From an uncultured bacterium (GTDB lineage: Bacteria > Bacillota > Clostridia > Lachnospirales > Lachnospiraceae): a DNA stretch of 20,715 nucleotides. The notes under the pieces are model-generated. The model was not told the origin of the DNA. It did not search any database and saw only the letters and a list, made by a program, of their open reading frames with translations. The position numbers were made by a program, and so were the translations under genes. Position 1 is the stretch's first letter, and each line of letters opens with the position of its first letter. Location: positions 1 through 20,715 of the forward strand of contig CAJMNU010000015.1 of the NCBI GenBank assembly GCA_905214855.1, given 5' to 3'. This document shows, one piece after another, positions 6,691-14,787 of the stretch.

Positions 6691-7821
6691 TCAAATAATA
6701 TCCTGTCGTAAAATGTGGCGTATCCTGTCCTCATCCAAACCACGTATCACCTCTGCTGCCAAAGAAGCTGTCGCTTCCATATCCTCTGCTGCTGTAAAAT
6801 TGTAATGACTGTGTACATAACGTGCAGGAATCCCCAAGACTAAGACTGGTACTGCTTTTCCTGTCAGGCTGATCTTTCCTGCATTCGTACTTCCGCCCCT
6901 GCGCACTGTCTCCTGATAACGGATCCCATAATGATCTGCGATCTCTTCAGCATATTCTATGAACGCCGGATTGGAAATATAGCTCTTGTCTATCCTGCGG
7001 ATCTGAACGCCCCCACGCATTGACCCCTGTGCAAGCCCTGCTGACACATACGGATCATCTGCCGGAGAACCTTCAAATACAATGGCAAGATCCGGCTGGC
7101 AGACGGATGCTGTGACAGAAGCACCTCTTGTCCCCACTTCCTCCTGAGAAGCAAATGCACCCACAACATCAACCGCAAGATTCTCTGCCTGATCCTTCAA
7201 CATTCTCATTGTCTGGACAATGCTGACACATCCCATACGATTATCAAATGCCTTGCCCATACACAGACCTTTCTGTGCCTGATAGGAGAATTTCACATCT
7301 GGAACCATTGGATCTCCTAGCTGAATTCCAAACTCCTCGATCACTTCTTTTCTGCTGCACGCCCCTACGTCCACAAAAAGATCTTCCAGATACAATGCTG
7401 TATCTGCTTTCTGTTTTTCTGTCAAAAAATGTACTGGTTTGGATGTAATGATCCCAGAGATCAATTTCCCTTTCCTATTGCGTATCAAAACAGAATGTGC
7501 CGGAAGACTGGTGATATGAAAACCTCCCAACATCATAATACTTAAAAGTCCATTTTCCTGAATAGACTGTACCATAAAACCACACTCATCTGTATGAGCA
7601 TCCAACATGAGCAGTGGTTTTTCTCTCTTTCTATCACACAAAGCTGAAACTTCTTTTGGGGACACACATGATGCAAATCGCATATACACATTATGCATTG
7701 CATCATGCTTTAAATCAAATTCCTGTCCACAATGCCGATATAGTGTCCTAACAACGTCCTCTTCAAATCCACTTGGTCCAAATGCGTTGGATAATTCTTC
7801 TGTCAACTTTATATCAATCAT
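6691..7821 (-). CDS. M42-family glutamyl/deblocking aminopeptidase (FrvX-like)
   Basis: A 376-residue cytoplasmic metallopeptidase expected to trim residues from the N-terminus of peptides as a large tetrahedral oligomer. The two-metal site is visible: HTDE (His76, Asp78), KAFDNR (Asp193), SQEEVGTRG (Glu227-Glu228), the FEG position (Glu250, often Asp in the family), and YVHSHY (His337). The RGGSTNAG segment near 308-315 is typical of the substrate-side loop. An upstream ATG at 7854 would add 11 residues, but GAGG lies eight bases before the ATG at 7821 and the family usually starts with a short segment before LSNAFGPSG, so 7821 is chosen. Older annotations call such proteins endoglucanase or cellulase M, without good support. 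It follows the degenerate GH13 gene by 91 bases with no terminator visible, so co-transcription is likely. Confidence 0.93.
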   Translation of the reverse strand: MIDIKLTEELSNAFGPSGFEEDVVRTLYRHCGQEFDLKHDAMHNVYMRFASCVSPKEVSALCDRKREKPLLMLDAHTDECGFMVQSIQENGLLSIMMLGGFHITSLPAHSVLIRNRKGKLISGIITSKPVHFLTEKQKADTALYLEDLFVDVGACSRKEVIEEFGIQLGDPMVPDVKFSYQAQKGLCMGKAFDNRMGCVSIVQTMRMLKDQAENLAVDVVGAFASQEEVGTRGASVTASVCQPDLAIVFEGSPADDPYVSAGLAQGSMRGGVQIRRIDKSYISNPAFIEYAEEIADHYGIRYQETVRRGGSTNAGKISLTGKAVPVLVLGIPARYVHSHYNFTAAEDMEATASLAAEVIRGLDEDRIRHILRQDII

Positions 7822-7912
7822 ACCATATGCCTCAATTCTGTTTTTTATTTTCATCTATTACTTTTATTTGTTTTCTCATTTATTTTTTTCATTTATATCC
7901 ATTCTCTTTATT

Positions 7913-9856
7913 TTATTCTTTCTTGTCTTTTACTCTGCTTTTTTTCGTTTTTCCTGTCTTTTTCTTTTTCTCGTCTTCTTTCCCTGCTGCCTTTTCTTCC
8001 TTTTCTACTTCTTTAGAAATAAATACCATAATACTTCTGGAAGGAACCATTACCTGTTTTTGCTTCTTGATAAGCAGTTCACTTCCCTCTGGATATATAG
8101 CATTGTGTTCTTTTTCACTGGTATCAATAGCAATATGCCATTTCAGATTTTTAGGCAGATTTGGCAATGCAAATTCATGTGGCTCCCAGTGCATATTATA
8201 AGCAACAAAGAAATAATCGTCGCTGGCTCCATCTTCTTTCTTTGCATATTCACCACAATACATGATCCCAAGCTGCCGCCTGAAATTTTCAAATTCCGGA
8301 CACCATGCTTTCACCCCATGATAAGAAACGTCTGGACACCCACAGGAAAGATAATCCATGACTTTTGGTTCTTTAGGCATATGGAAAACAGGATGTTTTT
8401 TACGAAAGGCGATCATCGTCTTCACAAACTCATATAATTCTCTGTTTGTTTCCAGCAATTTCCAGTCCACCCATGAACAGGAGTTATCCTGACAATAGGA
8501 ATTGTTATTTCCTTTTTTAGTATTTCCGAACTCATCACCAGCCAAGATCAACGGCGTTCCCTGACTAAGAAGAAGGATGGTAAACGCATTTCTAAGCTGT
8601 CTATTCCTGAGTTCCTTTACTTTTTTCTTTTTTGTTGGTCCTTCTACACCACAATTCCAAGAATAGTTATATACTTCTCCGTCTTGATTGTTTTCTCCAT
8701 TTTCTTCATTATGTTTTTGGTCATAAGAAACCATATCCATCATCGTAAAACCATTATTGTTTGCCATATAATTGATCACAGCGCAATTTGGGGGGTTGGT
8801 TCTGCTGTAATGTACAAGCGGATTGATCTGTTCTTCATCTCCCTTTAAAAAACGGCGCATCGCATTTTGAAATCCATCATTATATGCAGCCAGATGTTTT
8901 ACCTTTCCTGATCCCTCTGCATTCCACTGACTATAGAATAATTTTGTCTTGCTCAGACAGGCATCTCTGGCAACCAGCCCCTCTGGAACAAATCCTACCA
9001 GATGGATTCCATCTACATGGTACTCCCTTACCCAAAAACGAAGAATCTCCAGTACTAGAGACTGTCTCTCTTCTCCTGTAAAAAACAAGTCAATGATCAG
9101 CTCGATCCCATTTTGATGCAATGTCTTTACGAGCATTTTCATCTCTGCCTCTGGATTTTTTTCCTTACCAGAACAAAACGCTGTCTTTGGAGAAAAATAA
9201 TATCCCGGAACAAATCCCCAATAGTTAATGCGTCCATCTGCCTTTTTCATTGCGTATTGTCTGGATTGTGCTTCCTGAAGCATAATCTCATCAAATTCTA
9301 TGCATGGCATCAGTTCCAGCCCTGTCACTCCCAGCTCTTTCAAGTATGGAATTTTTTCTATGATCCCCAAAAAAGTTCCCTTATGTTCCACGTTAGAAGA
9401 TTCATGTCTCGTCAATCCCCTTACATGACTTTTATACAATAACATCTCATGAAAAGGAATCTCCAGTGGTCTGTCATTCTCCCAATCAAAAGTATCAAAC
9501 CAGATCACACTTCTTGCCGCTTTCCCTGCTCTTTTGCGGTCTCCCCAACATTCCCATCCATGATAACGTCTGCCGCATGGATCCGGTATCCTCTCATTGT
9601 CCACCTCATATTCATATTCCATTCCGCACAAACCATCGCCTTCCAACGATAAAGACCACAGATCTCCTATCTTATCCTCTACCGGAAATGGAATTACTGC
9701 TTCTGCCTCTTTTTCTTCTGGCTGATACAGCACAAGGCTGACCTGTTCTGCTGGCATAGCAACTGAAAAATGAACTCCTCTCTCTGTTCTGGTGATCCCT
9801 TCTGGAAACACGCAACCACTGCCCTTACATACCACCTTCCATGCTTCTCTCATCAT
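7913..9856 (-). CDS. GH13 glycogen-debranching-enzyme relative with degraded active site (probable pseudoenzyme)
   Basis: A 647-residue cytoplasmic protein with the layout of isoamylase/GlgX/pullulanase-type enzymes: an N-terminal beta-sandwich (about 14-92), a TIM barrel beginning at YKSHVRGLTRHESSNV (141-156), YWGFVPGYYFSPKTAF (212-227), LLLSQGTPLILAGDEFGNT (428-446) and a C-terminal beta domain (about 530-614). Yet all four catalytic motifs are altered. The usual DVVYNH reads DLFFTG (256-261); GFRFDL reads GIHLVG (283-288), replacing the nucleophile Asp with Val287; the acid/base Glu region is LFYSQWN (306-312) with no Glu; HDGF reads NNGF (367-370), replacing the third Asp with Asn368. 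Hydrolysis of alpha-1,6 or alpha-1,4 bonds is therefore unlikely; glycan binding or a regulatory role is possible. A lysine/glutamate-rich tail covers 615-647. The reading frame is intact, arguing against a decaying pseudogene. The start has GGGAGG 11 bases upstream. Confidence 0.9.
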   Translation of the reverse strand: MMREAWKVVCKGSGCVFPEGITRTERGVHFSVAMPAEQVSLVLYQPEEKEAEAVIPFPVEDKIGDLWSLSLEGDGLCGMEYEYEVDNERIPDPCGRRYHGWECWGDRKRAGKAARSVIWFDTFDWENDRPLEIPFHEMLLYKSHVRGLTRHESSNVEHKGTFLGIIEKIPYLKELGVTGLELMPCIEFDEIMLQEAQSRQYAMKKADGRINYWGFVPGYYFSPKTAFCSGKEKNPEAEMKMLVKTLHQNGIELIIDLFFTGEERQSLVLEILRFWVREYHVDGIHLVGFVPEGLVARDACLSKTKLFYSQWNAEGSGKVKHLAAYNDGFQNAMRRFLKGDEEQINPLVHYSRTNPPNCAVINYMANNNGFTMMDMVSYDQKHNEENGENNQDGEVYNYSWNCGVEGPTKKKKVKELRNRQLRNAFTILLLSQGTPLILAGDEFGNTKKGNNNSYCQDNSCSWVDWKLLETNRELYEFVKTMIAFRKKHPVFHMPKEPKVMDYLSCGCPDVSYHGVKAWCPEFENFRRQLGIMYCGEYAKKEDGASDDYFFVAYNMHWEPHEFALPNLPKNLKWHIAIDTSEKEHNAIYPEGSELLIKKQKQVMVPSRSIMVFISKEVEKEEKAAGKEDEKKKKTGKTKKSRVKDKKE

Positions 9857-9920
9857 CTTGTCCTAGTCCTCCCATTCCCCTTCTGTCGCGATATACTTAG
9901 GTTATTATCTTAATTCATTT

Positions 9921-9948
9921 TCTATAAATCCCCTATACTCTTTATCAA
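9921..9948 (-). promoter_or_regulatory. Candidate promoter of the GH13-like gene
   Basis: Minus-strand TTGATA (9943-9948), 16 bases, TATAGA (9921-9926), about 65 bases before the start codon. The interval 9857-10181 otherwise holds only the ABC-F terminator and AT-rich sequence; a 62-codon open frame there is not convincing. Confidence 0.4.
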
Positions 9949-10070
9949 ATATTCTACAAGCGTTATCATTAAAATCTTTTATAATTGTATCATAATTTTT
10001 CCAGAAAATATATACAAAAAAACTTTCTACAGTCAAAGTGCTTGTTTTTATCTTTCTTTGAGAGATTAGC

Positions 10071-10120
10071 AAAACAACCTTATATTCCTTCATTTTACTA
10101 TAAGGATATAAGGCTGTTTT
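10071..10120 (-). terminator. Terminator of the ABC-F gene
   Basis: AAAACAACCTTATAT (10071-10085) and ATATAAGGCTGTTTT (10106-10120) form a 15-bp stem, with a single G-U on the minus-strand RNA. The 3' side of the minus-strand stem ends in TTGTTTT. It also offers TTTTTCTTTT on the plus strand. It lies about 60 bases past the ABC-F stop codon. Confidence 0.65.
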
Positions 10121-10181
10121 TCTTTTAACTTCTTATTTTAATTTTTTCTCTTCATTTATGGGATCGCATTCCACCGTTCTA

Positions 10182-12041
10182 TTATTGATCTGCTATCTTT
10201 GCAGCCAGCTCTTCCAGATACATCCAGCGCTCCATCTTCTCTTCCAAAGCTGCTTCTGCCTCTTCTTTTTCTTCCATAAGCTGATTTAACTTGACAAAGT
10301 CATGAGCTGACGCCTCAATACCTTGGTCTAACTCTGCGATTTTTTCTTCCAAAGCTGCCATATCTGCTTCGATCGTCTCATAATCTTTTTGTTCTTTATA
10401 GGTAAATTTCAATTTTTGAGGACCACGGGTACGCTGTCCTTTTTCCTTTGCAGGAGCGCTCTGCTTTACAGAAGATCCAGACAGTTCTTCCTGTTCCAGC
10501 TCTGCTTCTGCTGCCTTTTTCATTGCATAATCTGTATATCCGCCCTCATACTGGCGCAGTTTTCCGTCCCCTTCAAAAGCAAAGATACGTTTCATAGTAC
10601 GATCTAAGAAATAACGGTCATGAGATATCGCAACTACAATCCCCTCATAGCGATCCAGATAATCTTCTAAAATCGTCAGTGTGGCAATGTCAAGGTCATT
10701 GCTAAGCTCATCAAGCAACAAAAAATTGGGAGAAGAACAGAGTACACGCAGTAGATTTAATCTTTTTTTCTCTCCACCAGATAATTTTCCTATTGGGCTG
10801 TACTGCTGCTCTGGTGTAAATAAAAATTTTTCCAACATAGCAGATGCAGACAATACACCATCTGCCGTCTGAATATACTCCGCAGTATCTTTCACATAAT
10901 CGATCACTCTTTGTTCTGGATCCATATAAGAAAAATCAATCTCACTTTTCTTGGTGTCATCATTTGGCTTTTCTAAAGAAATCTCCTGAGCATAATATCC
11001 CATCTTTACAGTCTGTCCAACGATCACTTCACCAGAGTCCTGTGAAATAAGCCCTGCAATAATTTTCATCAAAGTAGATTTTCCACAGCCATTTGGACCA
11101 ATGATCCCCACTCTGTCTCCCTTTAAAAAAATATAGTTAAAATCATCGATCAGCTTTCTTTCCCCATAACTCTTACAGATATGTTCTAATTCTACAGTCG
11201 TTTTCCCCAATCTTGTAGAAATAGAGCTAAGTTCCAGTTTGGAATCCTGCACCGGAGCCTCCCTGTCTCTTAATTCCTCATATCTTTGAATATGGGCTTT
11301 CTGTTTTGTAGAACGTGCCCTTGCCCCTCTGCGCATCCATTCCAGCTCTACACGCAAAATAGACTGGCGTTTCCGTTCACTTGCCGCTTCCATATCCTCT
11401 CTCTGTGCTTTTAACTCCAAAAAACCCGAATAATTTGTCTGGTAACTGTACACAGAACCTTTATCGATCTCCACGATCCGGTTACATACACTATCTAAAA
11501 AATATCGGTCATGAGTGACCATGATCAATGCGCCTCTCCACTTTTTCAGATAATCTTCCAGCCAATCTGCCATGTCATTATCTAAGTGGTTTGTCGGCTC
11601 ATCTAACAATAAAACATCAGAAGAGGAAAGCAATACAGAGATCAAAGCTAAACGCTTGCGCTGTCCACCGGAAAGCTGACCAGCTGGCTGTTCAAAATCC
11701 TTGATCCCAAGACGTGTCATCATCGCCTTTGCATCGCTTTCGATCGTCCATCGGTTCTCATCTGATACATTGCCCGCCAACACACATTCCAAACTGGACA
11801 TTTTCGGATCAAATTCCGGATGTTGGGGAAGATATCGGATCACCACATGATTTGCGGTTGTGATCGTTCCTTCATCTGGTTCTTCCATTCCAGCTAACAT
11901 TTTTAAGAGTGTCGTTTTCCCCGTTCCATTGATGCCGATGATACCAACTTTTTCCCCATCCTGTAAAGAAAATGATGCATCATGGAATACTTTTCTTTCT
12001 GCAAATACTTTTGTTATTTTTTCTATATTAATTAAATTCAT
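10182..12041 (-). CDS. ABC-F family ribosome-associated ATPase (Uup/YfmR-like)
   Basis: A 619-residue soluble protein with two ABC ATPase domains and no membrane segment. Domain 1 has Walker A GINGTGKTT (36-44), signature LSGGQRKR (123-130) and Walker B LLLDEPTNHLD (144-154). Domain 2 has GPNGCGKST (315-323), LSGGEKKR (420-427) and LLLDELSNDLD (441-451), where the usual EPT is ELS. The interdomain linker (about 205-275) includes ELEWMRRGARARSTKQKAHI, the part that contacts the P-site tRNA in this family. A charged coiled-coil C-terminal domain (about 545-617) is typical of Uup. Members act on stalled or misfolded ribosomal states, and some give antibiotic resistance; the Uup-like tail points to housekeeping. 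The ACAGGAG ribosome site is well placed. It follows exoA in the same direction after 104 bases. Confidence 0.93.
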   Translation of the reverse strand: MNLINIEKITKVFAERKVFHDASFSLQDGEKVGIIGINGTGKTTLLKMLAGMEEPDEGTITTANHVVIRYLPQHPEFDPKMSSLECVLAGNVSDENRWTIESDAKAMMTRLGIKDFEQPAGQLSGGQRKRLALISVLLSSSDVLLLDEPTNHLDNDMADWLEDYLKKWRGALIMVTHDRYFLDSVCNRIVEIDKGSVYSYQTNYSGFLELKAQREDMEAASERKRQSILRVELEWMRRGARARSTKQKAHIQRYEELRDREAPVQDSKLELSSISTRLGKTTVELEHICKSYGERKLIDDFNYIFLKGDRVGIIGPNGCGKSTLMKIIAGLISQDSGEVIVGQTVKMGYYAQEISLEKPNDDTKKSEIDFSYMDPEQRVIDYVKDTAEYIQTADGVLSASAMLEKFLFTPEQQYSPIGKLSGGEKKRLNLLRVLCSSPNFLLLDELSNDLDIATLTILEDYLDRYEGIVVAISHDRYFLDRTMKRIFAFEGDGKLRQYEGGYTDYAMKKAAEAELEQEELSGSSVKQSAPAKEKGQRTRGPQKLKFTYKEQKDYETIEADMAALEEKIAELDQGIEASAHDFVKLNQLMEEKEEAEAALEEKMERWMYLEELAAKIADQ

Positions 12042-12065
12042 CGAAAACTCCTGTTATATTCTCTT

Positions 12066-12093
12066 ATTGTACTCTGTCCATACAATGTACAAT
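12066..12093. promoter_or_regulatory. Small inverted repeat in the ABC-F promoter region
   Basis: ATTGTAC (12066-12072) and GTACAAT (12087-12093) are exact complements with 14 bases between. On the minus strand the arms could also serve as a TTGTAC -35 and a TACAAT -10 at a short 15-base spacing. The element lies 25 bases upstream of the ABC-F start codon. Confidence 0.35.
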
Positions 12094-12145
12094 TTCCATA
12101 CTTCTATTGCCAAACCTGTAAGATTCTATCTTATACAAAAAGGTT

Positions 12146-12907
12146 CTAACTTAGATCAATCTGAAGTTCTACTGGACAATGATCTGACCCCATCACTTCT
12201 GTATGGATCTTTGCACCTTTCAATTTCTCTTCCAGACGTTTAGAAACACAAAAATAGTCAATACGCCAACCCGCATTTTTTTCTCTCGCATGGAAACGGT
12301 AAGACCACCACGAATACATTTCTGTCTGATCCGGATAAAAATAACGATATGTGTCTATAAAACCAGCCTGAAGCAGCTCTGTAAACTTCTGACGTTCTTC
12401 CTGTGTAAAACCAGCATTTTTCCGATTGCTTGCAGGATTTTTTAGATCGATCTCCTGATGAGCTACATTCAAATCCCCACAGAAAATAACAGGTTTCTTT
12501 TCATCCAGCTTCTGCAAATATCCCCTAAACGCATCTTCCCATGTCATCCTGTATGGAAGACGTGCAAGTTCTGCCTGAGAATTTGGAGTGTAGCATGTGA
12601 CCACATAATACTCTTTAAATTCTGCTGTGATAACACGTCCTTCCTGATCATGTTCTTCCATACCAATCCCCAACGTAACTGAAATTGGTTCTTCTTTTGT
12701 AAAGATCGCTGTACCAGAGTATCCTTTTTTTATTGCATAATTCCAATATTGATAATATCCCGGAAGATCAAGCTGGATCTGTCCTTCCTGAAGCTTACTT
12801 TCCTGAATACAGAAAATATCCGCATCCACGTTATGAAAATATTCTAAAAATCCTTTTCCCACGCAGGCACGCAGTCCATTCACATTCCATGAAACTAATT
12901 TTTTCAC
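12146..12907 (-). CDS. exoA: Exodeoxyribonuclease III / AP endonuclease
   Basis: A 253-residue DNA repair nuclease that cuts at abasic sites and has 3'-5' exonuclease and 3'-phosphatase activity; the length matches B. subtilis ExoA. The active-site set is complete: Asn8 (WNVNG), metal-binding Glu36 (IQESK), Tyr106 (CYTPNS), Asp145 and Asn147 (GDLNVAH), Asp217 (RIDYF) and the Asp242-His243 pair (GSDHCPV). The start is taken as GTG at 12907, because AAAGGAG lies eight bases upstream and homologues begin at KKLVSWNVNG. An ATG at 12952 in the same frame would add 15 unconserved residues that run through a hairpin in the leader. The gene is followed by the ABC-F gene after 104 bases. Confidence 0.96.
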   Translation of the reverse strand: MKKLVSWNVNGLRACVGKGFLEYFHNVDADIFCIQESKLQEGQIQLDLPGYYQYWNYAIKKGYSGTAIFTKEEPISVTLGIGMEEHDQEGRVITAEFKEYYVVTCYTPNSQAELARLPYRMTWEDAFRGYLQKLDEKKPVIFCGDLNVAHQEIDLKNPASNRKNAGFTQEERQKFTELLQAGFIDTYRYFYPDQTEMYSWWSYRFHAREKNAGWRIDYFCVSKRLEEKLKGAKIHTEVMGSDHCPVELQIDLS

Positions 12908-12930
12908 TCTATATTCTCCTTTATTTTTTA

Positions 12931-12953
12931 AATGAGCTGAAAAGAAGCTCATT
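12931..12953 (-). promoter_or_regulatory. Leader hairpin upstream of exoA
   Basis: AATGAGCT (12931-12938) and AGCTCATT (12946-12953) form a perfect 8-bp stem with a seven-base loop. It falls in the roughly 80-base untranslated leader, 23 bases before the GTG start. Confidence 0.5.
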
Positions 12954-12992
12954 CCACTTTTTCACTCTCTTTTTTACACCACATACTTTTCT

Positions 12993-13021
12993 ATTATAAC
13001 ATTATTCTCTCCAAACGCAAA
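12993..13021 (-). promoter_or_regulatory. Sigma-A promoter of exoA
   Basis: On the minus strand TTTGCG (13016-13021) and a perfect TATAAT (12993-12998) are spaced by 17 bases. It begins directly in the U-tract of the upstream gene's terminator. Confidence 0.6.
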
Positions 13022-13049
13022 GAAAAAGAACGCTATGCCATCCATAGCG
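13018..13049 (-). terminator. Terminator of the SipL-like gene
   Basis: CGCTATG (13031-13037) and CATAGCG (13043-13049) pair around a five-base loop. The minus-strand transcript then reads TTCTTTTTCTTTG. Confidence 0.85.
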
Positions 13050-13090
13050 CCCTCTCACTACATCACACTTTCCACAAATCCTATTTATTA

Positions 13091-14632
13091 TCACACATTC
13101 TTTTCCAGTAATAACTTATCCCCTGTCTTGACAAAGCGTTCTGTAAGACCATTTAACTCCACGATCTTATTTTGAGTGGTACAAAATTTCTTTGCGACAG
13201 ACCAAAGCGTATCACCTGCCTGCACCACATATCCAACAATTCCTGGTCTTTCCTGCAATTTTTTCATATCCTGCGGCTCTGTTCTTGCACTGATTATCAC
13301 AGATTCTTCTACAGGTTTTAACACTATCAGATCCAGTGTGATCACACCTTTCACATCCACAGTTCCGCCTCCGCCCATCATAGCAGATAACTGTTCCACA
13401 CCCGTATGTACCTGACACACACAATCCTCATTCGCCCCATCTGCCTCTGCTACATATTGAAACGGGATCACCTCAGACACTGCTTTTAGCGGCTCATCAT
13501 CTTCAGATGTCAGATATAAGATTCTGGTTTCCAAAACCCCTTCCATATGTACACCATCTTCTTCCATCCTGACCTCATCCAACTTTACAGAGCCATCCGC
13601 ATGACAGATCTGAAGAATATTTTCAGGATCTGGAACTTTCACTTTTTCTGTTACTCGGCATTTTCCCTCATTTTTCACCAAAAGCGTGTCAAAATGTGCT
13701 TTTCCTCTCTCCAGAATCACTTCATCTGAAACAGAATAGGCATCCTGAAGCAATTCTATCTTTTCCTGTTGATACAATTTCATATCTAACTCTGCCACAG
13801 CATCCACAGAAATGGCTCTCATTTCCCCATCCACATCCGGTTTTTCTTCCACTTCTTTATGAACCAGCCTGATACCAATAGAAGGTATCATTTCTTCCGT
13901 CACTTCTGGCACTTCCACCTCACCATGAAATCGAACCGATTCCTCCAGCCATTGAAGCGGCATTCCCTCATTTTCACTCTGATAGAGCATAAAAAGGATC
14001 AGATCTCCCTCTGCATGGATCTTTCCGTCCAAAATCCGACAGTTGATACCTCTCAGTTTCATCTCACTCCACAAAATCTGACCAATATTGGGTTTATTTC
14101 CCGGAATCTGGATCTCCTCCCTAACCCGACATGTATCTTTTCTTCGGATCGCAATAGCAGCCACTTCCATCTCTTTTTTCTGCTTTTCTATTTCACCCTG
14201 TGCATCAATAGCTGCCTGTGTATCTTCCAAACTCTCCACACGCACTGCTAAAAGCACCAGACCTTTTACATTGATCTTCCTTGAATGGATCATAGATGCA
14301 GATACATCTTCAAGTTCCCAGCTATACTGTGGATAATCTTTCTCTGTCAGATCTGGTACATTCACTGTTTCTTCAAAAGGAATGTTTCCAGCCAATGTCC
14401 ACAATCTGCCATCTTCTCCCCTGTATAAGATCTGGAATATCATTTTTCCTTTGATCGTTGTCTTTTCTGTCTGTACTCTGGTCGTCTCAATCTGCACTTC
14501 CCCAGAACTAAAAATCACCTGTGCTATATCATCCATACTGTCTGGAACAATAAAATCATCATCCAATGTAATCTGTGTAGAAACTGTGCTTTTATAACGA
14601 TTCATATGTATATTCTGTTTGATCAGTTCCAT
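13091..14632 (-). CDS. sipL: SPOCS (DUF3794)/LysM spore morphogenesis protein, SipL-like
   Basis: A 513-residue soluble protein without signal peptide. Three divergent copies of a beta-rich SPOCS/DUF3794 unit are visible at about 25-94, 169-244 and 325-394, each with a pattern of VP, later GxV, then EG or KG, ILY and PF or VxF. A C-terminal LysM domain (468-511) starts YVVQAGDTLWSVAKKF. This arrangement and length match clostridial SipL, which binds the spore ATPase SpoIVA through its LysM domain and is needed to build coat and cortex around the forespore; its role parallels SpoVID of Bacillus. The ATG at 14632 (MELIKQNIHMNR) fits family starts and has AGGTG before it; an ATG 33 bases upstream lacks a ribosome site. 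A sigma-E-type promoter lies upstream, supporting mother-cell expression. Orthology to SipL rather than another SPOCS-LysM paralogue is inferred. Confidence 0.88.
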   Translation of the reverse strand: MELIKQNIHMNRYKSTVSTQITLDDDFIVPDSMDDIAQVIFSSGEVQIETTRVQTEKTTIKGKMIFQILYRGEDGRLWTLAGNIPFEETVNVPDLTEKDYPQYSWELEDVSASMIHSRKINVKGLVLLAVRVESLEDTQAAIDAQGEIEKQKKEMEVAAIAIRRKDTCRVREEIQIPGNKPNIGQILWSEMKLRGINCRILDGKIHAEGDLILFMLYQSENEGMPLQWLEESVRFHGEVEVPEVTEEMIPSIGIRLVHKEVEEKPDVDGEMRAISVDAVAELDMKLYQQEKIELLQDAYSVSDEVILERGKAHFDTLLVKNEGKCRVTEKVKVPDPENILQICHADGSVKLDEVRMEEDGVHMEGVLETRILYLTSEDDEPLKAVSEVIPFQYVAEADGANEDCVCQVHTGVEQLSAMMGGGGTVDVKGVITLDLIVLKPVEESVIISARTEPQDMKKLQERPGIVGYVVQAGDTLWSVAKKFCTTQNKIVELNGLTERFVKTGDKLLLEKNV

Positions 14633-14730
14633 ATCCACACCTGCCCTTTCTCTTTCCTGCTCCATCCATGTTCTGATCCAGCATCTCTCAGCCGTATCAA
14701 AACGTTCAGGTTTTCTTTGGATTTCATCAC

Positions 14731-14759
14731 ATTTTATGAGGGCAGATCAAAAAATATGC
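14731..14759 (-). promoter_or_regulatory. Candidate sigma-E (sporulation, mother cell) promoter
   Basis: On the minus strand GCATATT (14753-14759), exactly 14 bases, then CATAAAAT (14731-14738). The B. subtilis sigma-E consensus is KMATATT, 14-15 bases, CATACAHT; 14 of 15 specified positions match. It would give a leader of about 90 bases before the SipL-like gene. Confidence 0.6.
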
Positions 14760-14787
14760 TTACAGACAGGAATTACATATTAGATCA

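Noticed and set aside
6691..7821. Endoglucanase or cellulase as the function of the M42 protein.
   Set aside because: The two-metal aminopeptidase ligands are all present and the fold is that of M42 peptidases; the cellulase name is a historical label.
7607..8437. A 276-codon plus-strand open frame rich in Phe and Ser, antisense to the M42 and GH13 genes.
   Set aside because: It mirrors the lysine/glutamate-rich GH13 tail on the other strand; it has low complexity and no ribosome site, and two well-supported genes occupy the opposite strand.
9905..10093. A 62-codon minus-strand open frame between the ABC-F gene and the GH13-like gene.
   Set aside because: Its ATG lies in the loop of the ABC-F terminator, no ribosome site precedes it, it overlaps the GH13 promoter candidate, and its composition is simply that of AT-rich intergenic DNA.
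12908..12952. A longer N-terminus for exodeoxyribonuclease III starting at an ATG at 12952.
   Set aside because: The extra 15 residues run through a hairpin, lack a ribosome site and are not part of the family; the GTG at 12907 has AAAGGAG in place.
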